Under the pieces are notes generated by a model. That model saw nothing but the letters and a program-made list of their open reading frames with translations, had not been told where the DNA came from and searched no databases. From NCBI GenBank assembly GCA_947627835.1, contig CANQXM010000035.1, positions 1 through 11,967 on the forward strand: a stretch of DNA of 11,967 nt, written 5' to 3'. This document shows, piece by piece, positions 1 to 6,455 of this stretch. The stretch's first letter is position 1. The number at the start of each line of letters is the position of its first letter. A program made the position numbers and the translations under genes. This stretch comes from an uncultured Bacilli bacterium. GTDB lineage: Bacteria; Bacillota_I; Bacilli_A; RF39; UBA660.

Positions 1-2222
1 CTTCCAATAATGATTGGTGTTAATGTAATTTCTTTTCCGGTAATGACAAAGGCTTTACTTTCTTTTAAGGTGATTAATTTACTTGGAATGACATTGATGC
101 ATGATTTTAAATTCTTTTCTTCATTGGCAACACAAATTTCTACCGGTGATGTACTTTCTTTTTTGGCTTTGATGATACCATTTTGGGTTACTGAGATGCT
201 TTCTTGATCGGATGAAGTCCACGTAAGTTTTTGATAATACGCATCGATATTATCGATTTTCGCATTTAATTTTACTTCTTGGTTCACTCCTATTCGATAG
301 TTGTTGCTATCTTGTACTAACGAACTTGGTTCTTCAATTGATAACGTATTAATGTATTCACTTGAAGTATCCATTTGCGTCGTTTCAAAGACGGTTCGGT
401 AGGTATAGCTTGTTGTTCTACTGTTGCTGGTATCCGTGATATTTTCTAATGTCACTTCATAGACTTGGCCTTTTTGTGGAACAATACTACTATCGTAGAA
501 GTATAATTTATTTTCTTGAATGGCAGAGCCGCTAGTCCAAATAACTAATTTATGACTCGAAGAAGTATCATTTTTGGTAAAGTTCCATTCTTCATTGGTG
601 TTTAAGCATTTTACTTTTACGGTGGTATCTTCGGTTAATTTATATTTGGATAGGAATTGGGTGGTCCATTCAAATCTTTTACTATTTAAGGTTTCTAAAA
701 AAGTAACTCCTTTGGCCGGCCAGGCAGTCACAAAGACATCATGACTATTGGTTTCTCGGAAAGCTAACGCATTAAATAATTTATTTTCTGCCACAGTAAC
801 GGCATAACCAACTTTTTTGTAAAGTGGACTTAATATTTTATACCGGTGGTCGAAGTCATGAGCATCGGCTTCGGTACTTTCATCTAAGTAGGATTTGATA
901 TTTTGTTTAATGGTACTTACACTTAATGCTGAACTATTTAGTCTTCCAACGTTAAAGCCAGGCATTACTTCACCCCAGGCAAGAGCCCGATGGCAAAATT
1001 CTTCATCTACTCCATCCGGACAAGTTGGAGCAACCGATAATTCTGGTAAAATATTTTTGGTCGAACGATATCCTAAAATGGTTGTCAAGTGTTGTGCGAT
1101 ATCCATGAGTTCTTCATCGTATTCCAGTGTAGGAAGTCCGGCGGCAATTCGAATAGCATTTAAATAAGCAATGGTTGCTTGCTCCACTTTTTCACTTAAA
1201 CTTCCTGCAACTAAACTACCTGGAACGGTATAAGCTGGATTGATGGTATAAAAGTTATTTCCTATTTGACTAAATAAGGTTTCTGCTTGCTCCATTGCAC
1301 TGCGACCTTGGGTGAGTTTTTCATTTTCTTCTTCATTATAGGAAATGGTATTTCCTCGGTCGAAAAAGTCTTCTGCAACGGTCATTAAGAAAAGAATTTT
1401 TCGGTCTATATCATAATCAAATATGGCAATATTTTTCTTTCCGAATGTCGTACTCTTTACATTTTTCGCATAGTAAGCAAACGAAAAAGGATTTAATGTA
1501 TAGGTACTTTCCGTTAATTCTTTACTTGATTGGGTTGTAATGGCTGTCTTTTTTTGATTTTCAGTATCATTTGCAAATTCTCGAAGCGAATAAGAAAATT
1601 CTTTCATTTGTTCGTTAATATAAAAGTAATCTTCATTAAATACTAATTTTTCATCATTTCCTAGTTTATGACGATATGCATTAAAAGCAATGATGGCATG
1701 GCTTACGATATCTTTTAGCGATTTTGTTGGATCTTTTTGATAGTTTTCTACAAACATCTTTTTAACGCCGGAATAACTCTTATATTCTACATCCGGATTT
1801 TGAAAATTATAGAGCATTACCCCGGTGATTTTGTCATCATTATTTAAAAACATTCCATATTTGTTATAAAAAGTCCGAATGTCATAGGGATCATCATACT
1901 TATAGTTTGGTGTTTGAAAACTTTCATCCACGGAACCATACGCTAGAATTTTCCCTGAGGTACTCGTTTCTACATAGAAGTAATTGGTATAATTTTCATC
2001 TGTGTAAAAAGTATAGGCTTTTCCACCAAATACCGAATCGGTTTCTAATTTGGGTTCTCCCAATTTTTCCTTGATTTCATCTATGGTGGTATCGGTTGTT
2101 ACAGTTAGTTTATTACTACTTCCAATAGTCATTAATTCGGTTGCTGCAAATCCTTTTGGAATTCCTATAAAGCAAGTTAAAAGAAGCAATAATAAAAACC
2201 ATTTTGTGTTTTTTCTTTTCAT
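1..2222 (-). CDS. Secreted CAP-domain protein with Ig-like repeats, 3' end outside window
   Basis: An uninterrupted reading frame of 740 codons starts at ATG 2222-2220 and runs off the left edge; I read it through without a stop. An AGAGGA ribosome binding site lies just upstream. Residues 1-26 form a Sec signal peptide (MKRK, a Leu-rich core, likely cleavage after GFA). The Cys in the core lacks a proper lipobox. Residues about 27-170 resemble the CAP-associated N-terminal domain. Residues about 345-490 match the CAP/SCP fold: a YLNAIRIAAGLPTLEYDEEL opening, H378 in AQH, E418 in WGEV, and H459 in DHRYKILSP as the likely cavity residues. Residues about 640-705 look like a Big_2 Ig-like domain (WTSSD, then NGIIKAKK), and a second appears to begin at the edge. 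It probably acts outside the cell or at the wall. The molecular function of bacterial CAP proteins is poorly defined, and the anchoring signal would lie in the missing C-terminus. Confidence 0.85.
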   Translation of the reverse strand, partial: MKRKNTKWFLLLLLLTCFIGIPKGFAATELMTIGSSNKLTVTTDTTIDEIKEKLGEPKLETDSVFGGKAYTFYTDENYTNYFYVETSTSGKILAYGSVDESFQTPNYKYDDPYDIRTFYNKYGMFLNNDDKITGVMLYNFQNPDVEYKSYSGVKKMFVENYQKDPTKSLKDIVSHAIIAFNAYRHKLGNDEKLVFNEDYFYINEQMKEFSYSLREFANDTENQKKTAITTQSSKELTESTYTLNPFSFAYYAKNVKSTTFGKKNIAIFDYDIDRKILFLMTVAEDFFDRGNTISYNEEENEKLTQGRSAMEQAETLFSQIGNNFYTINPAYTVPGSLVAGSLSEKVEQATIAYLNAIRIAAGLPTLEYDEELMDIAQHLTTILGYRSTKNILPELSVAPTCPDGVDEEFCHRALAWGEVMPGFNVGRLNSSALSVSTIKQNIKSYLDESTEADAHDFDHRYKILSPLYKKVGYAVTVAENKLFNALAFRETNSHDVFVTAWPAKGVTFLETLNSKRFEWTTQFLSKYKLTEDTTVKVKCLNTNEEWNFTKNDTSSSHKLVIWTSGSAIQENKLYFYDSSIVPQKGQVYEVTLENITDTSNSRTTSYTYRTVFETTQMDTSSEYINTLSIEEPSSLVQDSNNYRIGVNQEVKLNAKIDNIDAYYQKLTWTSSDQESISVTQNGIIKAKKESTSPVEICVANEEKNLKSCINVIPSKLITLKESKAFVITGKEITLTPIIIG

Positions 2223-2241
2223 AAATTCCTCTTTCCTTATC

Positions 2242-2262
2242 TATGAAATATAGTATTTCATA
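2242..2262. promoter_or_regulatory. Perfect 9-bp inverted repeat upstream of the CAP-domain gene
   Basis: The arms TATGAAATA (2242-2250) and TATTTCATA (2254-2262) are exact reverse complements separated by three bases. They sit 20-40 bases upstream of the CAP gene ATG. A TACTAT that could serve as a -10 box lies inside the repeat (2250-2255), but no good -35 was found 17 bases away. No U-run follows, so it does not look like a terminator. An operator, or a 5' UTR hairpin, is inferred from position and symmetry only. Confidence 0.35.
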
Positions 2263-2302
2263 ATTGCTTCTTTTTGAGGTTTTATAACACTAATTTTTCA
2301 AG

Positions 2303-2332
2303 AAAAAAAGAATTGATTTTTTCATCAATTCT
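2303..2332 (-). terminator. Intrinsic terminator of the infC-rpmI-rplT operon
   Basis: On the minus strand, AGAATTGAT (2332-2324) pairs perfectly with ATCAATTCT (2317-2309) around a GAAAAA loop, and a run of T residues follows to 2303. It begins immediately after the rplT stop codon, so it ends the ribosomal operon and isolates the CAP-domain gene. Confidence 0.9.
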
Positions 2333-2875
2333 CTATTTTAAATTTGCTAAAAGTTCATCTTTTTTCATGGTGCTATAACCTTTGATGCCTTTTTCTTTTG
2401 CTACTTTTTTTAAATCTGCTAAGCTTAATTTTGAATAGTCTTCTTTGGTTTCTTTTGCTGGGCTTTTTACTTCTTTTTCTTCTTTTTTAACTTCTACTTT
2501 CTTAGTAGCTTTTTTACCAGACTTTAAAGCTTCTTTGGCAACTTTTACAAGTTCTTTAAATGCATCCATGTTATCAATTGCAAGTTCTGAAAGCATCTTA
2601 CGATTTACTTCTACCCCAGCGATTGATAAACCATTCATGAATTTTGAATAACTGATATCATTCATTCTACAAGCTGCATTGATTCTGGTAATCCAAAGTT
2701 TTCTAAAGTTTCTTTTATTTTGTTTACGGTCACGGTAAGCATAAACCCCACTATGGAATAGTTGTTCTTGTGCGGTTTTATAAAGCCGATGTTTTGATCC
2801 AAAATAACCTTTTGCTTGCTTTAATACTTTACGACGTCTGTTTTTTGAGACGTTTCCACCTTTAACTCTTGCCAT
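2333..2875 (-). CDS. rplT: Ribosomal protein L20 with a C-terminal Rho_N/SAP-like extension
   Basis: Residues 1-117 are a typical L20 (MARVKGG start; RRRKVLKQAKGYFGSKHR; YAYRDRKQNKRNFRKLWI), a large-subunit assembly protein that binds 23S rRNA. The family is normally about 118 residues, but this protein has 180. After a Lys/Glu-rich linker (about 118-147), residues 148-180 (LSLADLKKVAKEKGIKG, then KKDELLANLK) look like a Rho N-terminal or SAP-like helix-extended-loop-helix nucleic-acid-binding motif. The frame is continuous, with no sign of a sequencing join. Start ATG 2875 has a GGTGG ribosome binding site, and rpmI ends 15 bases upstream. It is the last gene of infC-rpmI-rplT. L20 is also the known autoregulator of this operon in Firmicutes, acting on the infC leader. 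What the extension does is unknown; extra rRNA or mRNA contact is a guess. Confidence 0.95.
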   Translation of the reverse strand: MARVKGGNVSKNRRRKVLKQAKGYFGSKHRLYKTAQEQLFHSGVYAYRDRKQNKRNFRKLWITRINAACRMNDISYSKFMNGLSIAGVEVNRKMLSELAIDNMDAFKELVKVAKEALKSGKKATKKVEVKKEEKEVKSPAKETKEDYSKLSLADLKKVAKEKGIKGYSTMKKDELLANLK

Positions 2876-2890
2876 TGTTACACCACCTTA

Positions 2891-3088
2891 CTAGATGACA
2901 GATTTTAATCTGTCTGCTACTCCTTTGTTTAATACTCCCTTATTTCTTCTTTGACGAACTTGCTTTGCGCTATCTTTATTGGTTTTATGATTTCCATTTG
3001 ATAGTTTATAAGTAATTGTTCCATTTTTCTTTTTGTTTAATACTTTACTACTTGCTTTATGTGTTTTTTGTTTTGCACCTTTTGCCAT
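2891..3088 (-). CDS. rpmI: Ribosomal protein L35
   Basis: This is a 65-residue, strongly basic protein, the usual length for L35 of the 50S subunit. It has the expected lysine-rich N-terminus (MAKGAKQKTHKASSK) and a C-terminal ADRLKSVI. The start is ATG 3088 with an AGAAGGAAG ribosome binding site. It lies 20 bases after infC and 15 bases before rplT, the conserved infC-rpmI-rplT order, and so is co-transcribed and controlled by the infC leader. The middle (HKTNKDSAKQVRQRRNKG) is somewhat divergent from the common HLLTKKS-type sequence, but length, charge and context make the call safe. Confidence 0.93.
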   Translation of the reverse strand: MAKGAKQKTHKASSKVLNKKKNGTITYKLSNGNHKTNKDSAKQVRQRRNKGVLNKGVADRLKSVI

Positions 3089-3108
3089 TTAACTTCCTTC
3101 TTTCTTTT

Positions 3109-3633
3109 TTATTTTTTGGGTGCGAGAAGCATATACATGACACGGCCTTCTAATTTTGGCGCCGTTTCAATGGTACTTACTTCACTTAATTTATCAGCAA
3201 ATTTATCTAATACTTCACGTCCTAATTCCGTATGAGCCATTTGTCTTCCTTTAAAACGAATTTGGGCTTTAATTTTATGGCCTTTTTGTAAGTATTCTTG
3301 AGCGTTTCTTACACGCGTTTCAAAGTCATGAACATCGATGACGACCGATAAGCGATATTCTTTAATATCTTTGTTGGTTTCTCTTTGTTTTTTTTGGGCT
3401 TCTTTTAATTTTTTCTGTTTTTCATATTTGTATTTGTTGTAGTCCATAATCTTTCCAACTGCTGGGGTACTCGTTCCACTCATGAGAACCAAATCTAATC
3501 CTGCATAGGTTGCTAGGGTTAAGGCATCTTCTCTTGATTTAATTCCCATTTGTTCTCCGTTTGGTCCGATTACCATCAATTCGCTTACTTTAATCTCATC
3601 ATTTACTTTTAGGTCGTTTTTATTATTTGCCAA
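3109..3633 (-). CDS. infC: Translation initiation factor IF-3
   Basis: IF-3 binds the 30S subunit, keeps it apart from 50S and proofreads the start codon. The 174-residue protein has the N-domain (LKVNDEIKVSELMVIGPNGEQMG; a LATYAGLDLVLMS helix), a lysine-rich linker helix (about 65-85), and the C-domain opening with the conserved KEYRLS and DVHDFETRVRNA. It ends in MLLAPKK. The start codon is TTG (3633-3631), supported by GGAGG at 3647-3643 with a 9-base spacer; no in-frame ATG lies close by. Non-canonical start codons are common in infC, where they can be part of autoregulation by IF-3. The first gene of the operon, it is preceded by an attenuator leader and a consensus promoter. Confidence 0.96.
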   Translation of the reverse strand: MANNKNDLKVNDEIKVSELMVIGPNGEQMGIKSREDALTLATYAGLDLVLMSGTSTPAVGKIMDYNKYKYEKQKKLKEAQKKQRETNKDIKEYRLSVVIDVHDFETRVRNAQEYLQKGHKIKAQIRFKGRQMAHTELGREVLDKFADKLSEVSTIETAPKLEGRVMYMLLAPKK

Positions 3634-3761
3634 CTATTTGCACCTCCAACCATGAAAAAAGGCAGATTTTCATCCACCTATTCCAACATTTTATGGCTGT
3701 TTACCTATGTATATTTTACATCAGGTGAATGGTGGATCCATTGCTTTCCTTTTTCATAACG
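3634..3761 (-). promoter_or_regulatory. infC 5' leader with transcription attenuator (L20-leader type)
   Basis: About 128 bases lie between the predicted transcription start (near 3761) and the infC start codon. The leader can form a terminator hairpin (3678-3655). An upstream minus-strand segment, ATCCACC (3737-3731), is an exact complement of the terminator's 5' arm GGTGGAT (3678-3672) and could form an anti-terminator. Between them is a hairpin, ACCU plus AUGUA pairing with UACAU plus AGGU with one bulged G (3726-3703). In Bacillus, L20 binds the infC leader and promotes early termination. The same logic is inferred here from context and pairing, not from a match to a covariance model. Confidence 0.7.
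3655..3678 (-). terminator. Attenuator terminator hairpin in the infC leader
   Basis: On the minus strand, GGTGGAT (3678-3672), a GAAA loop and ATCTGCC (3667-3661) form a 7-bp stem with two G-U pairs, followed by six T residues (3660-3655). It ends shortly before the infC ribosome binding site, so termination here would shut off the whole operon. It may also catch read-through from the 275-residue gene upstream. Confidence 0.75.
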
Positions 3762-3767
3762 ATATTC

Positions 3768-3796
3768 ATTATAAGCAAAAACTATTCCTTTGTCAA
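3768..3796 (-). promoter_or_regulatory. Consensus sigma-A promoter of infC-rpmI-rplT
   Basis: TTGACA (3796-3791) and TATAAT (3773-3768) are both perfect consensus boxes, with a 17-base spacer. The -35 box overlaps the TGA stop of the upstream 275-residue gene. Transcription would start near 3761. Confidence 0.88.
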
Positions 3797-4620
3797 GCAG
3801 GAGTTTTGACTCTTTCTTTTTTCTGCTGACGATATAGTAAAATTCGGTACATAATTAATAATAAGATTCCGACAATGGTAAAGGCTGAACCAGAGATTAA
3901 AAAGGAATTTTGAATTTCTTTGGCAGATTTTGGCAGAATATTTAAAATCGGTTCAATGTCTTTCATTTTTAAAATAGCAAAGGTAATTAATAGAACCATT
4001 CCATTAAAAATGCTAATTCCACCCAGTGAAAATAAGGCTTCTCTTTTTAACCAAATGGCAAGGATTAAAATTAAGATGGCAGCAAGGGCCAGTACACTAT
4101 AATAAAGGGTATTATCCAGAATGATTTGGAGTTTTTGGAGAATTTGTAAATTGCTATGAATGACTTTTAGAAAATCGCTCACTTTCTCTGCAAATTCTTC
4201 TACCATATTTTTGATCTTGTCTATGGAAATATCCGTTCCAAAGGCTTCATTATATTTTTCAATCCCTTTATTTAGAAGCGTTTCAATTTTTTCAACCGGA
4301 ATACTTGGAAGTTCTTCTCCATTTAAGGCCGTTGTGATAAATTTTTCTGTATATTCTTTAATAATTTCTTGATGTTCGTTATTTTCTATGGCTTTATCAA
4401 TCACACCGGTCGGAATTTCATAATCATTTAAAAATTTATCTAATACTTGGTGAACATTTTCGGAATTTAGTTCACTTTTGACTTGTTCGATGCTTTCTTT
4501 ATCAATGGCTGCAGAAGCTTCTTCAATAAATATTCCACGGATGATGGTTAAAAATGAGACCACTACTAAACTTAAAAATAATAATACACTTAAAACGGTT
4601 TTAATAATTCTTTTACACAT
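3793..4620 (-). CDS. Membrane protein of unknown function, four predicted membrane segments
   Basis: I do not recognise this 275-residue protein. A basic N-terminus (MCKRIIK) is followed by a hydrophobic segment at about 8-28, then a soluble, acidic, helix-rich stretch at about 33-165 (SIEQVKSELNSENVHQVLDKF; EKIETLLNKGIEKYNEAF). Three more hydrophobic segments follow at about 172-191, 198-217 and 239-263, and the tail is basic (YRQQKKERVKTPA). By the positive-inside rule both ends are cytoplasmic and the helical part is outside. No catalytic or transport motif is visible. ATG 4620 has a good AGAGAGG site. A 44-residue membrane peptide ends 16 bases upstream, so the two are probably co-transcribed. 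Its TGA stop lies inside the infC -35 box. Confidence 0.85.
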   Translation of the reverse strand: MCKRIIKTVLSVLLFLSLVVVSFLTIIRGIFIEEASAAIDKESIEQVKSELNSENVHQVLDKFLNDYEIPTGVIDKAIENNEHQEIIKEYTEKFITTALNGEELPSIPVEKIETLLNKGIEKYNEAFGTDISIDKIKNMVEEFAEKVSDFLKVIHSNLQILQKLQIILDNTLYYSVLALAAILILILAIWLKREALFSLGGISIFNGMVLLITFAILKMKDIEPILNILPKSAKEIQNSFLISGSAFTIVGILLLIMYRILLYRQQKKERVKTPA

Positions 4621-4636
4621 AGGTTTCCTCTCTTTT

Positions 4637-4771
4637 CTATAAACGACGGCCTTTATAAATGATTACTGCTACAAAAAAGGTAATTAAATAAAATAGGATA
4701 TTGAAAATTACTTTTATGAATAAGGCCACGTAATTTGGATATTCATCTTTCTTTTTTCTCTTTCTTGCCAT
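4637..4771 (-). CDS. Small single-span membrane protein, 44 residues
   Basis: This short frame reads MARKRKKKDEYPNYVALF, then a hydrophobic stretch (about 17-38, rich in Ile, Phe, Leu and Val), and ends YKGRRL. A very basic start, one membrane segment and a basic end make a credible small membrane protein, though the function is unknown. It has an AGAAGG ribosome binding site, and a second in-frame ATG directly upstream (4774) could be the start instead. The gene sits right behind an extended -10 promoter and 16 bases ahead of the 275-residue membrane protein, which suggests a two-gene operon. The similar topology of the pair suggests that they might act together, but this is inference. Confidence 0.7.
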   Translation of the reverse strand: MARKRKKKDEYPNYVALFIKVIFNILFYLITFFVAVIIYKGRRL

Positions 4772-4793
4772 CATTTTTCCTTCTTTTTTCTTT

Positions 4794-4802
4794 ATTATAT
4801 CA
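4794..4802 (-). promoter_or_regulatory. Extended -10 promoter for the small membrane protein operon
   Basis: TATAAT (4799-4794) is preceded by TG at the extended -10 position (4802-4801). The -35 region (ATCTAA at 17 bases) is poor, which is tolerable for an extended -10 promoter. The spacer overlaps the hairpin that ends the suf operon. Confidence 0.65.
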
Positions 4803-4803
4803 C

Positions 4804-4831
4804 AAAGAAGATATGCTTAGATATCTTCTTT
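4804..4831 (-). terminator. Hairpin terminator after sufU
   Basis: An 11-bp perfect inverted repeat (4804-4814 and 4821-4831, six-base loop) spans the sufU stop codon. The following tract on the minus strand (TTTGTGA) is a weak U-run, so termination may be partial. Confidence 0.6.
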
Positions 4832-5248
4832 TAATTGGTCTAGTATTTGACGGATTCCTTTGTATGGTAATAAGGCACAATTTTTGCGATTATTTTGTTT
4901 ATAGATCTCGTTAAAGGCCAAAGCACTTTCTAAGATGTTTTCATCGTAGGGCTTTTCTTCTACCATTCGTTCAAAGTTTTCGATGTATTCATACGCTTCT
5001 TGGATGGTTTTACCAATTAGATTCGTAATCATCATGGAACAAGATGCCGTACTAATCGCACAGGCTTCTCCATCAAAAGCGATATCTTTGATTTTTTTAT
5101 CTTCTACTTTGACATAAATGTCTAGGTTGTCAATGCACGATGCGTTATTGGTATTCACTTTTTGATAAGTTTCATCAATTTCTTTTCCTTTATTTCTTGG
5201 ATTTTGATAATGTTCCATGATGAGTTCACGGCGAATATTTTCATCCAT
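4817..5248 (-). CDS. sufU: SufU-type iron-sulfur assembly / sulfur-transfer protein
   Basis: SufU is a zinc-bound IscU-like protein that accepts persulfide sulfur from SufS in Gram-positive SUF systems. At 143 residues it has the family's usual length. Visible features are the HYQNPRN motif (13-19), C38-x-D40, C63 in GEACAIS followed by C70 in ASCSMM, and C124 in RKNCALLPYKG. C38, D40, C63 and C124 correspond to the zinc and sulfur-accepting ligands of B. subtilis SufU. The usual CGD is CID here, so the Gly is lost but the ligands remain. ATG 5248 abuts the sufS stop (TAAATG), which indicates translational coupling. It is the last gene of this operon; in Bacillus sufB follows sufU, but here a hairpin and a different promoter follow. 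Confidence 0.93.
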   Translation of the reverse strand: MDENIRRELIMEHYQNPRNKGKEIDETYQKVNTNNASCIDNLDIYVKVEDKKIKDIAFDGEACAISTASCSMMITNLIGKTIQEAYEYIENFERMVEEKPYDENILESALAFNEIYKQNNRKNCALLPYKGIRQILDQLKEDI

Positions 5249-6445
5249 TTATAACATCTCTTTCCATATTTTTTCTTTATCTTTTAATAGTTCTACTAAA
5301 GCATCGACTTCTTCTTCATTATTATAAAAATATAAACTTACTCGACAAGTATTGGTTACTCCCACTTCTTTTTTTAGAATTTTGGCACAGTGGTTGCCAG
5401 CACGAATACAAACGTTATATTTATTTAAATAGTAAGCAACATCTTGACTAAAGATGCCCTCCACATTAAATGCTACAATGCCACTATCACTTTCGAGATT
5501 AATGATATCAATATGGGGAATTGTCAGTAATTTATCCACTAAATATTTACGAAGATTTTGTTCGTATTCTCGAATTTTATCCATGCCAATTTTATTTAAA
5601 TAATCAATGGCTGCACCAAGACCGATGACTCCTGCAATATTGGGTGTTCCTGCCTCAAGTCTGGTAGGTAGTTCTTTTAAATATACTTCATCGACGGAAT
5701 CAAACGATTCATTCATGCCTCCTCCTAAGTTGATGGGTTCTAGCTGTTCTAAGAATTCTTTTCTTCCATAAAGAACGCCGACACCGGTTGGTCCACACAT
5801 TTTATGAGCTGAGAAAGTTAAGAAGTCAGCTCCTAAATCTTGAACGTCGGTCTTTTTATGAGCGACGCTTTGGGCGCCATCTACTACTACAAAGATATTA
5901 TGTTCATGCGCGTAGGTGCAAATTTCTTTGATGGGACGAATATCACCGATGACATTGGTAATTTGAGCAAGGGCAATAACACGTGTATTGGGAGTAATGC
6001 CTTTTTTGACATTCTCAAGGGTTACATAGTGACTATCATCTAGTGGAATATATTTTACTTTGCAACCATATTTTTTGGATAAGCGAAACCAAGGTAAAAC
6101 ATTGGATGCATGCTCGCTTTGAGTAATTAATATTTCATCATCTTTTTCGATAATGTTTTCAAAAAAACCACGAGCGATCATATTTAAGGATTCGGTATCC
6201 CCACTCGTAAAAATAATTTCTTCTTTTTCTTTGGCATTAATAAATTTTCTTACTTTTTCTCTGGTATTTTCATACATTTCATCTACATGGAAGGAAATAT
6301 CATAATCTCCTCGATGAGCATTTGCTGAGTAATTTGTATAGTAATCGGTAATGGCATCAATCACGCTTTGTGGTTTTAATGTGGTGGCGCCATTATCTAA
6401 ATAAATAATGTCTTTTTGAAGCATTGGAAAATCTTCTCTATTCAT
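5249..6445 (-). CDS. sufS: Cysteine desulfurase SufS
   Basis: This PLP enzyme removes sulfur from L-cysteine, leaving alanine and a persulfide on its active-site cysteine that is passed to SufU. The 398 residues fit the SufS group of class V aminotransferases. Motifs seen: YLDNGATTLKP at the N-terminus, SGDTESLN (81-88), H112, VDGAQSVAH with D189 and Q192, FSAHK with the PLP lysine K215, GTPN (267-270), the IRAGNHCAK loop with catalytic C353, and R368. The usual GHHC is GNHC here. ATG 6445 has a strong GGAGGTGA site. sufD ends 10 bases upstream and sufU starts at the stop codon. Confidence 0.96.
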   Translation of the reverse strand: MNREDFPMLQKDIIYLDNGATTLKPQSVIDAITDYYTNYSANAHRGDYDISFHVDEMYENTREKVRKFINAKEKEEIIFTSGDTESLNMIARGFFENIIEKDDEILITQSEHASNVLPWFRLSKKYGCKVKYIPLDDSHYVTLENVKKGITPNTRVIALAQITNVIGDIRPIKEICTYAHEHNIFVVVDGAQSVAHKKTDVQDLGADFLTFSAHKMCGPTGVGVLYGRKEFLEQLEPINLGGGMNESFDSVDEVYLKELPTRLEAGTPNIAGVIGLGAAIDYLNKIGMDKIREYEQNLRKYLVDKLLTIPHIDIINLESDSGIVAFNVEGIFSQDVAYYLNKYNVCIRAGNHCAKILKKEVGVTNTCRVSLYFYNNEEEVDALVELLKDKEKIWKEML

Positions 6446-6455
6446 ACTTCACCTC

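Noticed and set aside
10..2253. Plus-strand open frames of 65-90 codons inside the CAP-domain gene region
   Set aside because: They lie opposite a long, continuous minus-strand frame with a signal peptide and recognisable domains; they have no ribosome binding sites or family features.
3716..3757. Short upstream frame in the infC leader (MKKESNGSTIHLM)
   Set aside because: Its ATG is only a few bases after the predicted transcription start and has no ribosome binding site; likely chance.
2445..6043. Plus-strand frames opposite rplT, the 275-residue gene and sufS
   Set aside because: They are antisense shadows of well-identified minus-strand genes.
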